NCBI GenBank assembly: GCA_022842285.1
Contig: JALHPV010000005.1
Coordinates: 1 to 64,000 of the forward strand
Direction: 5' to 3'
DNA: 64,000 bases
From: Kofleriaceae bacterium
GTDB taxonomy: Bacteria > Myxococcota_A > Polyangia > Haliangiales > Haliangiaceae
Shown: positions 1 through 9,599 of the stretch, one piece after another
Layout of the letters: each line of letters starts with the position of its first letter
How positions within the stretch are numbered: the first letter of the stretch is position 1
The notes under the pieces: generated by a model
What the model saw: only the letters and a program-made list of their open reading frames with translations
What the model was told of the DNA's origin: nothing
Databases searched by the model: none
Translations under genes and position numbers: made by a program

Positions 1-2
1 CG

Positions 3-2582
<2,580 letters not shown>

Positions 2583-2584
2583 CC

Positions 2585-3337
2585 ATGCGTGCCTCGGCGG
2601 CCCTGGTCGTCGCCGTGGCCGCTTGCGGCCGCATCGGCTTCGACGGCAACCCCGTCGACGATGCGGTGCCGACCGACGTCGCCGTCTCTGACGCCACCCC
2701 CTCCGACGCCGCGCTCGCCGATGCCCTCGACGCTCCGCCCGCTGACGAGTCCCTCGCCCTCTACATGCCGTTCGAGGGGGATAAGACGTTCCTCTCCGCA
2801 AGCGAGTACCCCACCGTCTGCAGCGGGGCCTGCCCCACGCCGGTGGGTGGTCGCATCGGGCAGCAAGCCGCATCCTTCAACAGCAACGAGTGCGTGCTCA
2901 TCGGCGCCAACAACCTGCGCCCCACTCAGTTCACCTTCGCGGTGTGGGTTCGCGCTCCCATCGCGCAAACCGCCACCATCTTCGCGCGGCCGTTCCGAGG
3001 CGACATCGCGTCGACGAACACGCTCGAGCTCTACGTCGAGAACGGCACCGACTGGCGTGTCCTGGTGAGCGACCAGGCGACCGGCACGAGCGCCCCGCTC
3101 GCTGAATGGCATCATGTCGCTGCTACCTACGATGGCAACCTCCTGACGATGTACCTGGACGGCGCTCCCGAGACGACGCGCATGGTCGGAGGCATCTCGT
3201 ACTCCGTCGAAGATCTCCGAGTCGGCTGTGATCTGAACACGGGCGTCGAAGATGACTTCTTCAACGGTCTGGTCGACGATCTCCGCGTCTACACGCGCGT
3301 CCTGACCAACGACGAGATCGCCGCGCTCGCGAACTAG
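2585..3337 (+). CDS. LamG-like (concanavalin fold) lipoprotein
   Basis: 250 residues. The N-terminus ([19 protein letters not shown]) is a short lipoprotein signal with lipobox VAAC. An Asp/Pro/Ala-rich linker follows to about residue 58. The rest reads as one LamG/concanavalin jelly-roll: a 'LALYMPFEG' first strand, '[10 protein letters not shown]', '[10 protein letters not shown]', 'MYLDGA' and terminal '[23 protein letters not shown]' style strand-helix. These domains usually bind glycans or mediate surface contacts. It starts 2 bp after the TPR gene, so it is likely in the same transcript, and converges with another LamG-type lipoprotein gene on the opposite strand. Confidence 0.88.
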   Translation: MRASAALVVAVAACGRIGFDGNPVDDAVPTDVAVSDATPSDAALADALDAPPADESLALYMPFEGDKTFLSASEYPTVCSGACPTPVGGRIGQQAASFNSNECVLIGANNLRPTQFTFAVWVRAPIAQTATIFARPFRGDIASTNTLELYVENGTDWRVLVSDQATGTSAPLAEWHHVAATYDGNLLTMYLDGAPETTRMVGGISYSVEDLRVGCDLNTGVEDDFFNGLVDDLRVYTRVLTNDEIAALAN

Positions 3338-3370
3338 GACTTGTCGCGCTACGGCTTCGCGCGCCGCTCA

Positions 3371-3397
3371 CCCGGACCGAACTTCTACCGGTTCGGG
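3371..3397. terminator. Possible shared hairpin terminator between convergent genes
   Basis: CCGAAC (3377-3382) and GTTCGG (3391-3396) form a 6-bp inverted repeat with an 8-nt loop, spanning the stop of the minus-strand lipoprotein gene and lying 35 bp after the plus-strand stop. There is no clear T-tract, so this is a weak call. Confidence 0.3.
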
Positions 3398-4527
3398 TTG
3401 GGCTCTTCGGCGCCATAGGTCAGAACCGTGTCCGCAGTCGACTTGTAGTGCGCGCGGATGTAGTCGGCCGTGCGGGCGTTGCGCGAGATGCGGAGCTCAT
3501 CGATCTGACCGTCGAAGAAGCCGGTCGCGTCGGGACGCGCGCCGATCTTGGCGCTGAAGATCGTATCGACTGGAGGATCGGTGGAGTCGAAGAACCCCGA
3601 CGGGCTGCCGTTGACCCAGGTGCGGAGGCCGTTCGCGTCGCGGCGTGCCACGACGTGGGACCAGACACCGGTGGCGGCATCGTCGAAGGGCGCGTGAAAC
3701 GTGCCATCCCCGGAGTCCGGGCCGTTGAAGGCGACCGTGCGGCAGAACACGACGTTGTCGCAGGCCCAGAGGAGCATGTAGTTCGGGAAGCGCGAGAGAA
3801 TGGCGCGCGCGCCGGTGGGCGTCGGATTGGTATCGGGCTTGATCCAGGCCTCGATCGTGAAGTTGGTGAGGTGCTCGGTGTTGAGAGTGTCGATGTACTG
3901 ATTCGCGCCAGAGAAGTCAGCCGCGCGACCGACCCGCCCCTCGACGGTGGTGGAGCCCATGTTGGTGGATTGGTTGCGGCCGGTGGCGTCGGTAGCGCCG
4001 TCGAGGTGCCAGACGCCGACGTAGTTGGAGTCGGACCAGACGGTGCCGCGGTCCTGCGCGTCCAGGGCGTTGGGGTTGCCGTAGTAGACGTAGACCTCGG
4101 TCACGGTTCCAGCCGCGATGGTGGGGACGCGGACCCACGCCAGAGAGGAACCGTTGGTGGTCCAACGTTCGAGCTCGTAGGGATAGAACTGGCCGTCGGC
4201 GCTACCGAAGCGGAGGTCGGCGCCCGAGGCCTGCGCGTTGCCGTAGGAGAAGCGCCCCGGGTCCAGGTGAACGGCGAGGACGAAGTTCGTGAAGGCCCCC
4301 TGGCCGGCGTTGTCGATGTCGAGCCGCCGACGGTAGGCCCACGCGGGTCCCGGCACCGCACCATCGATGACGAGCGACCCGTCGATGACGAGCGACCCGT
4401 CGATGACGGCATCGACGAGCGACCCGTCGACAAGGGGATCCGGACGATCCGCGTCCCCCGGGGCGCTCGCCCCGCTGAATCCACACGCGGAGAGCAGCGC
4501 GAACCCACCGAGCACGCCCAGACGCAT
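3385..4527 (-). CDS. DUF2341 + LamG lipoprotein
   Basis: 380 residues. Signal MRLGVLGGFALLSAC gives lipobox LSAC. Residues about 28-58 are a low-complexity linker with the unit 'VIDGSL' repeated, encoded by a short DNA repeat. Residues 65-170 match DUF2341 (WAYRRRLDIDN..., 'VYVYYGNP'), and 170-375 match LamG ('VGVWHLDGATDATG', 'FTIEAWIKPD', 'FFDGQIDELRISRNARTADYI'). This pairing is typical of outer-membrane or secreted glycan-binding lipoproteins in myxobacteria. Start ATG at 4527 is preceded by TAGTAT and GGGGG. It is convergent with the LamG lipoprotein gene at 2585, and the two proteins may have related roles. Confidence 0.88.
   Translation of the reverse strand: MRLGVLGGFALLSACGFSGASAPGDADRPDPLVDGSLVDAVIDGSLVIDGSLVIDGAVPGPAWAYRRRLDIDNAGQGAFTNFVLAVHLDPGRFSYGNAQASGADLRFGSADGQFYPYELERWTTNGSSLAWVRVPTIAAGTVTEVYVYYGNPNALDAQDRGTVWSDSNYVGVWHLDGATDATGRNQSTNMGSTTVEGRVGRAADFSGANQYIDTLNTEHLTNFTIEAWIKPDTNPTPTGARAILSRFPNYMLLWACDNVVFCRTVAFNGPDSGDGTFHAPFDDAATGVWSHVVARRDANGLRTWVNGSPSGFFDSTDPPVDTIFSAKIGARPDATGFFDGQIDELRISRNARTADYIRAHYKSTADTVLTYGAEEPNPNR
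4362..4430 (-). repeat. Short in-frame tandem repeat encoding VIDGSL units
   Basis: About three near-identical 18-bp units (gacgagcgacccgtcgat) lie in tandem with a diverged fourth after a 6-bp insertion. They encode the linker just after the lipobox of the DUF2341 lipoprotein. Such repeats change copy number by slippage, so linker length may vary between strains. Confidence 0.8.
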
Positions 4528-4536
4528 CCCCCGAGC

Positions 4537-4542
4537 ATACTA
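4537..4542 (-). promoter_or_regulatory. -10-like hexamer for the DUF2341 lipoprotein gene
   Basis: TAGTAT on the minus strand ends 9 nt before the ATG at 4527. With a transcription start about 7 nt after the hexamer, the leader would be only 2-3 nt. No convincing -35 is seen. Confidence 0.45.
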
Positions 4543-4662
4543 AAGGGCGACCAGCTTGATGGCGCCGATTGCAGAGGGCACGGCGGCGGCAAGTGAGCGA
4601 AAGACCACGAGTCCAAGATTCCCGATGCTGCGATCGCGGCAGAAACCCTGCAGGATGCGCAG

Positions 4663-5445
4663 ATGAGCGAAGCGGTTCGATACACGCGAGCGGGCGCGAT
4701 CGGCATCATCACGCTGGACCGGCCGGATAACCGGAACAGCATGACGCCCGAGTTGCTGGATGCGTTCAGCGTGGCGAGCAAGCAGGCCCGGGAGGATCAC
4801 GACGTGCGATGCGTCGTGATCACCGGCACGGGGTCGTCGTTTTCGGCGGGCGCGGACTTCAAGTCGCAGCTGCAGCGCGCGAATCCCGATCACGCGCCGA
4901 GCGAGCGCTCGTTCGCGATGTACGAGCCGTTCCTGTCGGTGCTCGATATCCCGGTGCCGGTCATCGGCGCGCTGAACGGGCACGCCGTCGGCGGCGGCTT
5001 CGGGCTCGCGCTCGTGTGCGATCTGCGCGTGGGCTCGACGGAGGCCAAGTACGGCGCGAACTTCGTGCGCCTCGGTCTCGCGCCCGGGATGGCCATCAGC
5101 TACTTGCTGCCGCGGCTCGTCGGCGTGGCACGCGCTTCCGAGATGCTCTACACGGGCCAGCTGATCACGGGCGCGGAGGCGCTGGCGCTGGGCTTTCTGA
5201 ATCGCGCCGTCGAGCCGCTGGCCGTGATGTCGGTGGCGCTGGTGCTCGCCGAGTCGATCGCCGAGGGCGCGCCGCTCGCGATCCGTGCGACCAAGGCGGC
5301 GATTCGCCGCGGGCTCGATCTGCACGTGAAGGAAGCAGCCCGCGCCGAGGCCTATGCGCAGGCGGAGACCGTGGGGACAGCCGATGCGCAAGAAGGCATC
5401 GCCGCGCTCCTCGAGAAGCGGTCGCCGAGCTTCAAGGGACGGTGA
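4663..5445 (+). CDS. Enoyl-CoA hydratase/isomerase (crotonase) superfamily protein lacking the usual catalytic Glu pair
   Basis: 260 residues, the usual family length. Crotonase landmarks are clear: 'GIITLDRPDNRNSM' near residue 14, the CoA-pocket 'SAGADF' near 65, and the oxyanion-hole segment 'GHAVGGGFGLALVCD' near 108. In enoyl-CoA hydratase two glutamates do catalysis; here the first falls in GGGFGLA (Gly) and the second in NFVRLGLAPG (no Glu), so simple hydratase chemistry is doubtful. Isomerase-, hydrolase- or lyase-type crotonase activity is possible. Its 3' end overlaps the convergent lipoprotein gene by 14 bp. Confidence 0.85.
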   Translation: MSEAVRYTRAGAIGIITLDRPDNRNSMTPELLDAFSVASKQAREDHDVRCVVITGTGSSFSAGADFKSQLQRANPDHAPSERSFAMYEPFLSVLDIPVPVIGALNGHAVGGGFGLALVCDLRVGSTEAKYGANFVRLGLAPGMAISYLLPRLVGVARASEMLYTGQLITGAEALALGFLNRAVEPLAVMSVALVLAESIAEGAPLAIRATKAAIRRGLDLHVKEAARAEAYAQAETVGTADAQEGIAALLEKRSPSFKGR

Positions 5446-6508
5446 GCTTCGTCGGCGGCACGGTGTTCGGCGGAGCGCACGCGACGAGCTCGATCGCCGA
5501 GGGTCCCTGCACGCCGAACGTGATCGGCCCCCACGGCGTGTCGAGCGCCAGCGACCACCAGCCCGGAACGGAGGAAGCGACGAGCTCGCCCCCCACGTCG
5601 CCGACGACGTACCCGACCTGATCACTCTCGATCTGCGAGTGCAGGCACGTGCCACTGGGAATCGTCTCGTTGGGGGTGACGAGAGGAGGCGGCGGATCCG
5701 CTTCCCGTTCGACCACGACCGAAGCGGGCGGCGACGTCCGCGACCAGAAGCCGTGCACCTCGATGTCACCGTCGAGATACTCGACCTCCCACCAGCCGTC
5801 CTTGCGGTCCTTCACGAGATCGACGAGGTAGCCACTCGCGACCACCGCGACCGGCGTCGATGCCCACATCGTGTCGGCGCGGACCACCGCTCCCGGCGCC
5901 ACGTGCTGCGCGCGGTGGCCCCGCGAGATGCGCCCCGTCGCGCGGCGAGCGGTGACCGCGAGTCCGAGCGCCGACTCCGGCACCCAGCCCTCGATCTGCA
6001 TCGCACCGACGTAACGCACCTTCGTGTAGTCACCGCGCCGCGCGAGCCGACGCACCCGTGCGCCCTCATGCAGCGTCGCCGACGCGAGCGCACCCGTCGG
6101 GCCTGTCGCGTCGAACTGCACGCTCTGCTCGTTCTGGAGCACCGAATAGAACTGATTGGCGGTGGTCCACACGCTGAAGCGGGCCGTCGGCAGATCGACC
6201 GCGGCGCGCACGTGATCGCCCTGGCGGCCGATCACCATCACGCGCAGGGGCTTCGTCCCGCCCGGCGACTCGATCATCGAGCCCCCGATCTCGAGCTGCA
6301 CGCGCCCGAGATTCATGAACGACATCGTCGCGGAGTCGTCGGCCACGAGCGCCGCGACCGGGTCTGGCACGGTGAAGTCGTGGTTGGCCTGGAGCACCCG
6401 CTTGGCGGTCTCCGCCTTCACCGCGGCGCTCCCGGCCTCCGTGGACCCGACAGGCGCCGGCACGGTGCTCCCGCAACCTGCAAGACAGAGGAGGACGGCG
6501 GTCCGCAC
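5432..6508 (-). CDS. SH3-like domain lipoprotein of unknown function
   Basis: 358 residues. GTG start; MRTAVLLCLAGCGS gives lipobox LAGC. There is a beta-rich region, then a bacterial SH3-like segment around residues 145-185 ('ATLHEGARVRRLARRGDYTKVRYVG..GWVPESALG') and a second similar one around 215-265 ('GYLVDLVKDRKDGWWEVEYLDG'). Such domains often bind peptidoglycan or protein peptides at the envelope. No enzyme motif is visible. The promoter region contains an inverted repeat (6520-6540) directly over the presumed -10. Confidence 0.75.
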   Translation of the reverse strand: MRTAVLLCLAGCGSTVPAPVGSTEAGSAAVKAETAKRVLQANHDFTVPDPVAALVADDSATMSFMNLGRVQLEIGGSMIESPGGTKPLRVMVIGRQGDHVRAAVDLPTARFSVWTTANQFYSVLQNEQSVQFDATGPTGALASATLHEGARVRRLARRGDYTKVRYVGAMQIEGWVPESALGLAVTARRATGRISRGHRAQHVAPGAVVRADTMWASTPVAVVASGYLVDLVKDRKDGWWEVEYLDGDIEVHGFWSRTSPPASVVVEREADPPPPLVTPNETIPSGTCLHSQIESDQVGYVVGDVGGELVASSVPGWWSLALDTPWGPITFGVQGPSAIELVACAPPNTVPPTKLTVP

Positions 6509-6516
6509 CGGGCTCG

Positions 6517-6540
6517 ATTATTACGCACCGACCGCGTAAT
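6517..6540 (-). promoter_or_regulatory. -10 element overlapped by a perfect inverted repeat (possible operator)
   Basis: ATTACGC (6520-6526), a 7-nt spacer, then GCGTAAT (6534-6540) form a perfect dyad. On the minus strand the left arm merges into TAATAAT ending 8 nt before the GTG at 6508, so a protein bound here would cover the -10 of the SH3 lipoprotein gene. The opposite gene (DAGK-like) starts 102 bp away. Confidence 0.5.
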
Positions 6541-6641
6541 CGCCTACGCGCCCCGCCCTCGTAGGTGACGGTTTGGCAACGGAATCTCCACAGGTTACGA
6601 CGCATCGCGTCTCGCCCATCTCTTGCAACTCCGGTGGGTAC

Positions 6642-7694
6642 ATGGAGATCGGCGTTATTACGAACCCGAATAGCCGGAAGAACCGCAACCGTCCCGACCG
6701 GGCGGAGCGGCTTCAGCGCATCGTCGGTTCGCTCGGCGAGGTCCACAAGACCGAGTCGATCCAGTCGATCAAGCCCGTCCTCCGCGAGTTCCTCCGCAAG
6801 CGCGCCCGGTACTGGGTCGCCGACGGCGGGGACGGCGCGCTCCACTGGATGCTCCGCATGGGCATGGAGGTCCTCCAGGAGGACGAGTTCGTCGGTCAGG
6901 CCATCACCCTGCCGATGGCGCTCCCCACCAAGGGCGGCACCATCGACTTCGTGGCGACCAACGTCGGCATCCAGGGCGACGCCGAGGGCATCCTCTCCAC
7001 GCTCCGCCACTCGCTCGAGGGCGGCAAGGCGATCGTGGACACGGAGGTCGACTCGATGGTCATCGACGGCGTGCAGGTCGTCGACGGCGCCGAGGTTCCG
7101 TTCCGCACGTACGGCTTTGCCGTCGCGGCCGGTGGCATCGGTCAGCGCTTCTTCGAGAAGTACTACGACGACGCCGATCCGAACCCGCGCACGATCGTGA
7201 AGGTCGTCGCGAACACCGTCGCGTCGGCGCCGATCGCGCTCTCCCCGCTGTCGCGTCTCCCGCTCGGCCGCATGACGAGCTACGCGAAGGAGATGTTCGA
7301 GCCGACGCGCTGCACGATCCAGCTCGACGGCATGAAGCTCCCCGGCGACCAGTTCACCGGCGTCCACGTCGCGTCGATGTCGATCAACCTCGGCAACGTG
7401 CTCCGCTTCTTCGGCAAGGCCGACAGCCCTGGACTCATGAACGCCATCGTCGGCTCGCCCAGCCCGTGGGGCATCATCCGCAACCTCGCGCGCATGGCGC
7501 GGGGCGAAGAGATGCGCGGTCGCAACATCCTCGATCGCCCGTGCCGCGAGATGATCATCGAGGCGGGCGGTGATTCGCTGATGGCGCCGATCATCGACGG
7601 CGAGCTCTATCGCAACGTGAAGAAGCTCGAGTTCCGCATCGGCCCGCGCGTTCACATCCCGAAGGTGATCGCGACGAAGCAGGCCGCCGCGTAG
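6642..7694 (+). CDS. Diacylglycerol-kinase-family (lipid kinase-like) protein
   Basis: 350 residues from ATG 6642; an in-frame TTG upstream would add 23 atypical residues and the 'MEIGVITNPNSRKN' beginning is the natural N-terminus of the family. The NAD/DAGK nucleotide-binding landmark is 'WVADGGDGALHWML' near residue 63 (family GGDGT, with Ala here for Thr). A second Gly-rich segment reads 'PTKGGTIDFVATN' in place of the usual P.GT.NDFA. These enzymes phosphorylate diacylglycerol, sphingoid bases or related lipids on the cytoplasmic face. The substituted motif leaves activity uncertain. It abuts a convergent small lipoprotein gene. Confidence 0.82.
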   Translation: MEIGVITNPNSRKNRNRPDRAERLQRIVGSLGEVHKTESIQSIKPVLREFLRKRARYWVADGGDGALHWMLRMGMEVLQEDEFVGQAITLPMALPTKGGTIDFVATNVGIQGDAEGILSTLRHSLEGGKAIVDTEVDSMVIDGVQVVDGAEVPFRTYGFAVAAGGIGQRFFEKYYDDADPNPRTIVKVVANTVASAPIALSPLSRLPLGRMTSYAKEMFEPTRCTIQLDGMKLPGDQFTGVHVASMSINLGNVLRFFGKADSPGLMNAIVGSPSPWGIIRNLARMARGEEMRGRNILDRPCREMIIEAGGDSLMAPIIDGELYRNVKKLEFRIGPRVHIPKVIATKQAAA

Positions 7695-8027
7695 CTACTT
7701 GCAGGCGAGCATGATGGGCCCGCCCCCGACGTCCTGACAGGTGGTGCCCTGCTTACAGGCGAGCTTCGCGCACGCCTTCTTCTTCGACTTGAAGCACTTG
7801 TTGTCGGCGAGGTAGACGCAGTTCTGGCGGTCGCCCTCGTACCGCCACTTGCGCCACTTCTTGTCGCCGTCGTCGACTTCCCCGTCGCGCTGCGCTTCCA
7901 GCAGCTGCTTCTCGCGGGCCGTGGTCGGCTCCTTGCCCTGCTTGTTCCGCACTTCCTTTGTCGGGGGCGGCGGGGCACAGCCCACGCCCAGGACGACACA
8001 TGCAACGAGCAGGTCCCGCAGCGCCAT
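7695..8027 (-). CDS. Small Cys-rich lipoprotein
   Basis: 110 residues. MALRDLLVACVVLGVGCAPPPP is a lipoprotein signal (lipobox GVGC). The mature part has a charged stretch (TTAREKQLLEAQ...WRKWRYEGDRQ), then a Cys-rich tail with six cysteines between residues 70 and 109 (NCVYLADNKCF, ACAKLACKQGTTC, LAC), which suggests disulfide-bonded structure in the periplasm or outside. No known family is recognised. The ATG at 8027 was chosen because it begins the signal; a longer frame upstream has no sensible N-terminus. It is divergent from the coiled-coil membrane protein gene at 8056. Confidence 0.75.
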   Translation of the reverse strand: MALRDLLVACVVLGVGCAPPPPTKEVRNKQGKEPTTAREKQLLEAQRDGEVDDGDKKWRKWRYEGDRQNCVYLADNKCFKSKKKACAKLACKQGTTCQDVGGGPIMLACK

Positions 8028-8042
8028 GTCGGGGAAGCATGC

Positions 8043-8048
8043 CATAGT
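8043..8048 (+). promoter_or_regulatory. -10-like hexamer, leaderless start of the gene at 8056
   Basis: CATAGT is followed by exactly 7 nt and then GTG 8056. No Shine-Dalgarno sequence is present. Its complement (ACTATGGC) may also serve the divergent lipoprotein gene, whose ATG lies 13 nt beyond TATGGC on the other strand. Confidence 0.45.
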
Positions 8049-8055
8049 CCGAGGC

Positions 8056-8685
8056 GTGTCCGACGACGACCGCGCCCTGATGGAGCGGCTGGCGGCGCTC
8101 GAAGCGGAGGTCAAGGCCGACGCCGGTGCGCAGCGAGCCCGCGAAGCGGCCGCGGCCGCAAAGGTGAAGGCAGCCCGGGAGCAGATGGAGGCCGAACGGC
8201 GCGCCGAGGCGGCGGCGGCTCGCCCTGCCCCGGCGCCCAAGCCGACGGCCAGACCGGTCGGCAAGGCCAAGCAGCCCGTCGTCGAAGAGGACGATGACGA
8301 CGAGGGCAGCATCGGCGGCGCCCTCGAGCTCGCGAAGAAGGCCCACGGTGTCAAGAAGGAGATGACCCGCGCGCCCAAGGCGGGCGAGAAGTCGTGGGTC
8401 AAGTCGGGTGTCGCGTCGATGCTCCTCGGCCCCCTCGGCTGGCTCTACGCCGGCTCGTTCCGGGAAGCGATTCCAGCCTCCGCGGCCTGGCTCGCGCTGG
8501 CGGCCATCGCCAGCAAGATCCTGCCCGCGTTCCTCCTGATGCCGGTCCTCATGGTCGTGATGCCCCTCTCGGGCATCGCCGGGATCGTCTACGCGCTCCA
8601 GTACAATCGCAAAGGCGGTCGCCAGCGGTTGTTCAACAAGGAGGACAAGCAGCTACCTCCACCGAAGAAGCAGCTGCGCCCCTAA
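8056..8685 (+). CDS. Coiled-coil membrane protein of unknown function
   Basis: 209 residues. Residues about 3-55 are an Ala/Glu/Lys-rich coiled coil (LMERLAALEAEVKAD..., 'REQMEAERRAEAAAARP'). A Pro/Ala linker and an acidic patch 'VVEEDDDDEGS' follow. The C-terminal third carries about two to three hydrophobic segments ('VASMLLGPLGWLYAGSF', 'AAWLALAAIASKILPAFLL', 'VLMVVMPLSGIAGIVYALQ') before a basic tail. GTG 8056 is preferred because of the -10-like hexamer 7 nt upstream; ATG 8026 in frame would overlap the divergent gene. No family is recognised. Confidence 0.7.
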   Translation: MSDDDRALMERLAALEAEVKADAGAQRAREAAAAAKVKAAREQMEAERRAEAAAARPAPAPKPTARPVGKAKQPVVEEDDDDEGSIGGALELAKKAHGVKKEMTRAPKAGEKSWVKSGVASMLLGPLGWLYAGSFREAIPASAAWLALAAIASKILPAFLLMPVLMVVMPLSGIAGIVYALQYNRKGGRQRLFNKEDKQLPPPKKQLRP

Positions 8686-8719
8686 CGCTGGGCTCATGCT
8701 CACCTGCTTCGTCGGCGCG

Positions 8720-8725
8720 TACGAT
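8720..8725 (+). promoter_or_regulatory. -10-like hexamer for the gene at 8733
   Basis: TACGAT, then 7 nt, then GTG 8733. An ATG overlaps the hexamer itself (8724), so if this is the promoter the GTG must be the start. Confidence 0.45.
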
Positions 8726-8732
8726 GATCAGA

Positions 8733-9599
8733 GTGAGAGCCATCATCCTCACCGCGTCGCTGATCGCGAGTATCCCTGCGACCACCCGTGCGGATGCGCC
8801 CCGTGCCGGTTCCGCGGGTGCCAGGCTCAAAGTCGCGGTCGTCCCCGCGCTCGTGGTGAACCTCGAGCCTGCCCGCGTCGATGCCCTCGCGCAAACCCTC
8901 GCCGAGTCCCTCGTCGCGGTCCTCGACATCGAGGCGACCGGCGGCCTCGACGTGCGTCGCACGCTTCCGCCCGACGGGCTGCCCGAGGATTGCCTCGAGC
9001 AACCCTCGTGCGTGGCTGATGTCGGCAAGCGCCTCGGCGCGCAGCAGCTCCTCTTTGTCGTGATGGTCGACAGCGGTGGCGATGGCGGCGTGCAGATCGA
9101 TACGACCTGGGTCGACGTCGCGACGAATCAGCAGGTCACGCGCCCGGCGATCGACATCACCTCCAACTCCGAGGCGCAGACGCGCTTCCAGGCCTCCGCG
9201 ACGCTCCTCCTGCCGGATGCGCCCGCGCGCCCGAAGCCGACGGGCACGGTGGGCATTGACGGTCAGATGGCGCCGGCCGTGCCGCGTCACTTCACGACGC
9301 CGTCGTACATCACCGCGGGCGCGGCCATCGTGGGCCTCGGTGTCGGCGTGGGCTTCGGGCTCAAGGCCCGCGGTTCGTACAACGAGTGCGATTCCGACCC
9401 GCGCGCATGTGTGGATGACTTCGGTGACCGCAAGGACACGATCCGGCGCGACGCGCTCATCGCGGACATCGGCTACCTCGTCGCGATCGGGGGCGCCGTG
9501 GCCACGGCCGTCTTGTTCGCGACGTCGAGCCGCGAGTCGTATCTCATCGTCGCGCCCTCGAACGAAGGCGCCATGATCGGTGCTGGCGGGAGGTTCTAG
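8733..9599 (+). CDS. Secreted protein with a central transmembrane segment, kinase-operon partner
   Basis: 288 residues from GTG 8733 (291 from ATG 8724). The N-terminus (VRAIILTASLIASIPATTRADA) is a Sec signal. Residues 35-150 form a beta-alpha domain ('LKVAVVPALVVNLEPARVDALAQTLAESLVAVLDIEATGG', 'QQLLFVVMVD') resembling the nucleotide-free, TolB-N-like domains often found in myxobacterial secreted proteins. Hydrophobic segments follow near 190 ('YITAGAAIVGLGVGVGFGL') and 240 ('LIADIGYLVAIGGAVATAVLF'). Its stop codon is directly followed by the ATG of the Ser/Thr kinase, so the pair is one transcription unit and may sense and signal together. Confidence 0.7.
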   Translation: MRAIILTASLIASIPATTRADAPRAGSAGARLKVAVVPALVVNLEPARVDALAQTLAESLVAVLDIEATGGLDVRRTLPPDGLPEDCLEQPSCVADVGKRLGAQQLLFVVMVDSGGDGGVQIDTTWVDVATNQQVTRPAIDITSNSEAQTRFQASATLLLPDAPARPKPTGTVGIDGQMAPAVPRHFTTPSYITAGAAIVGLGVGVGFGLKARGSYNECDSDPRACVDDFGDRKDTIRRDALIADIGYLVAIGGAVATAVLFATSSRESYLIVAPSNEGAMIGAGGRF

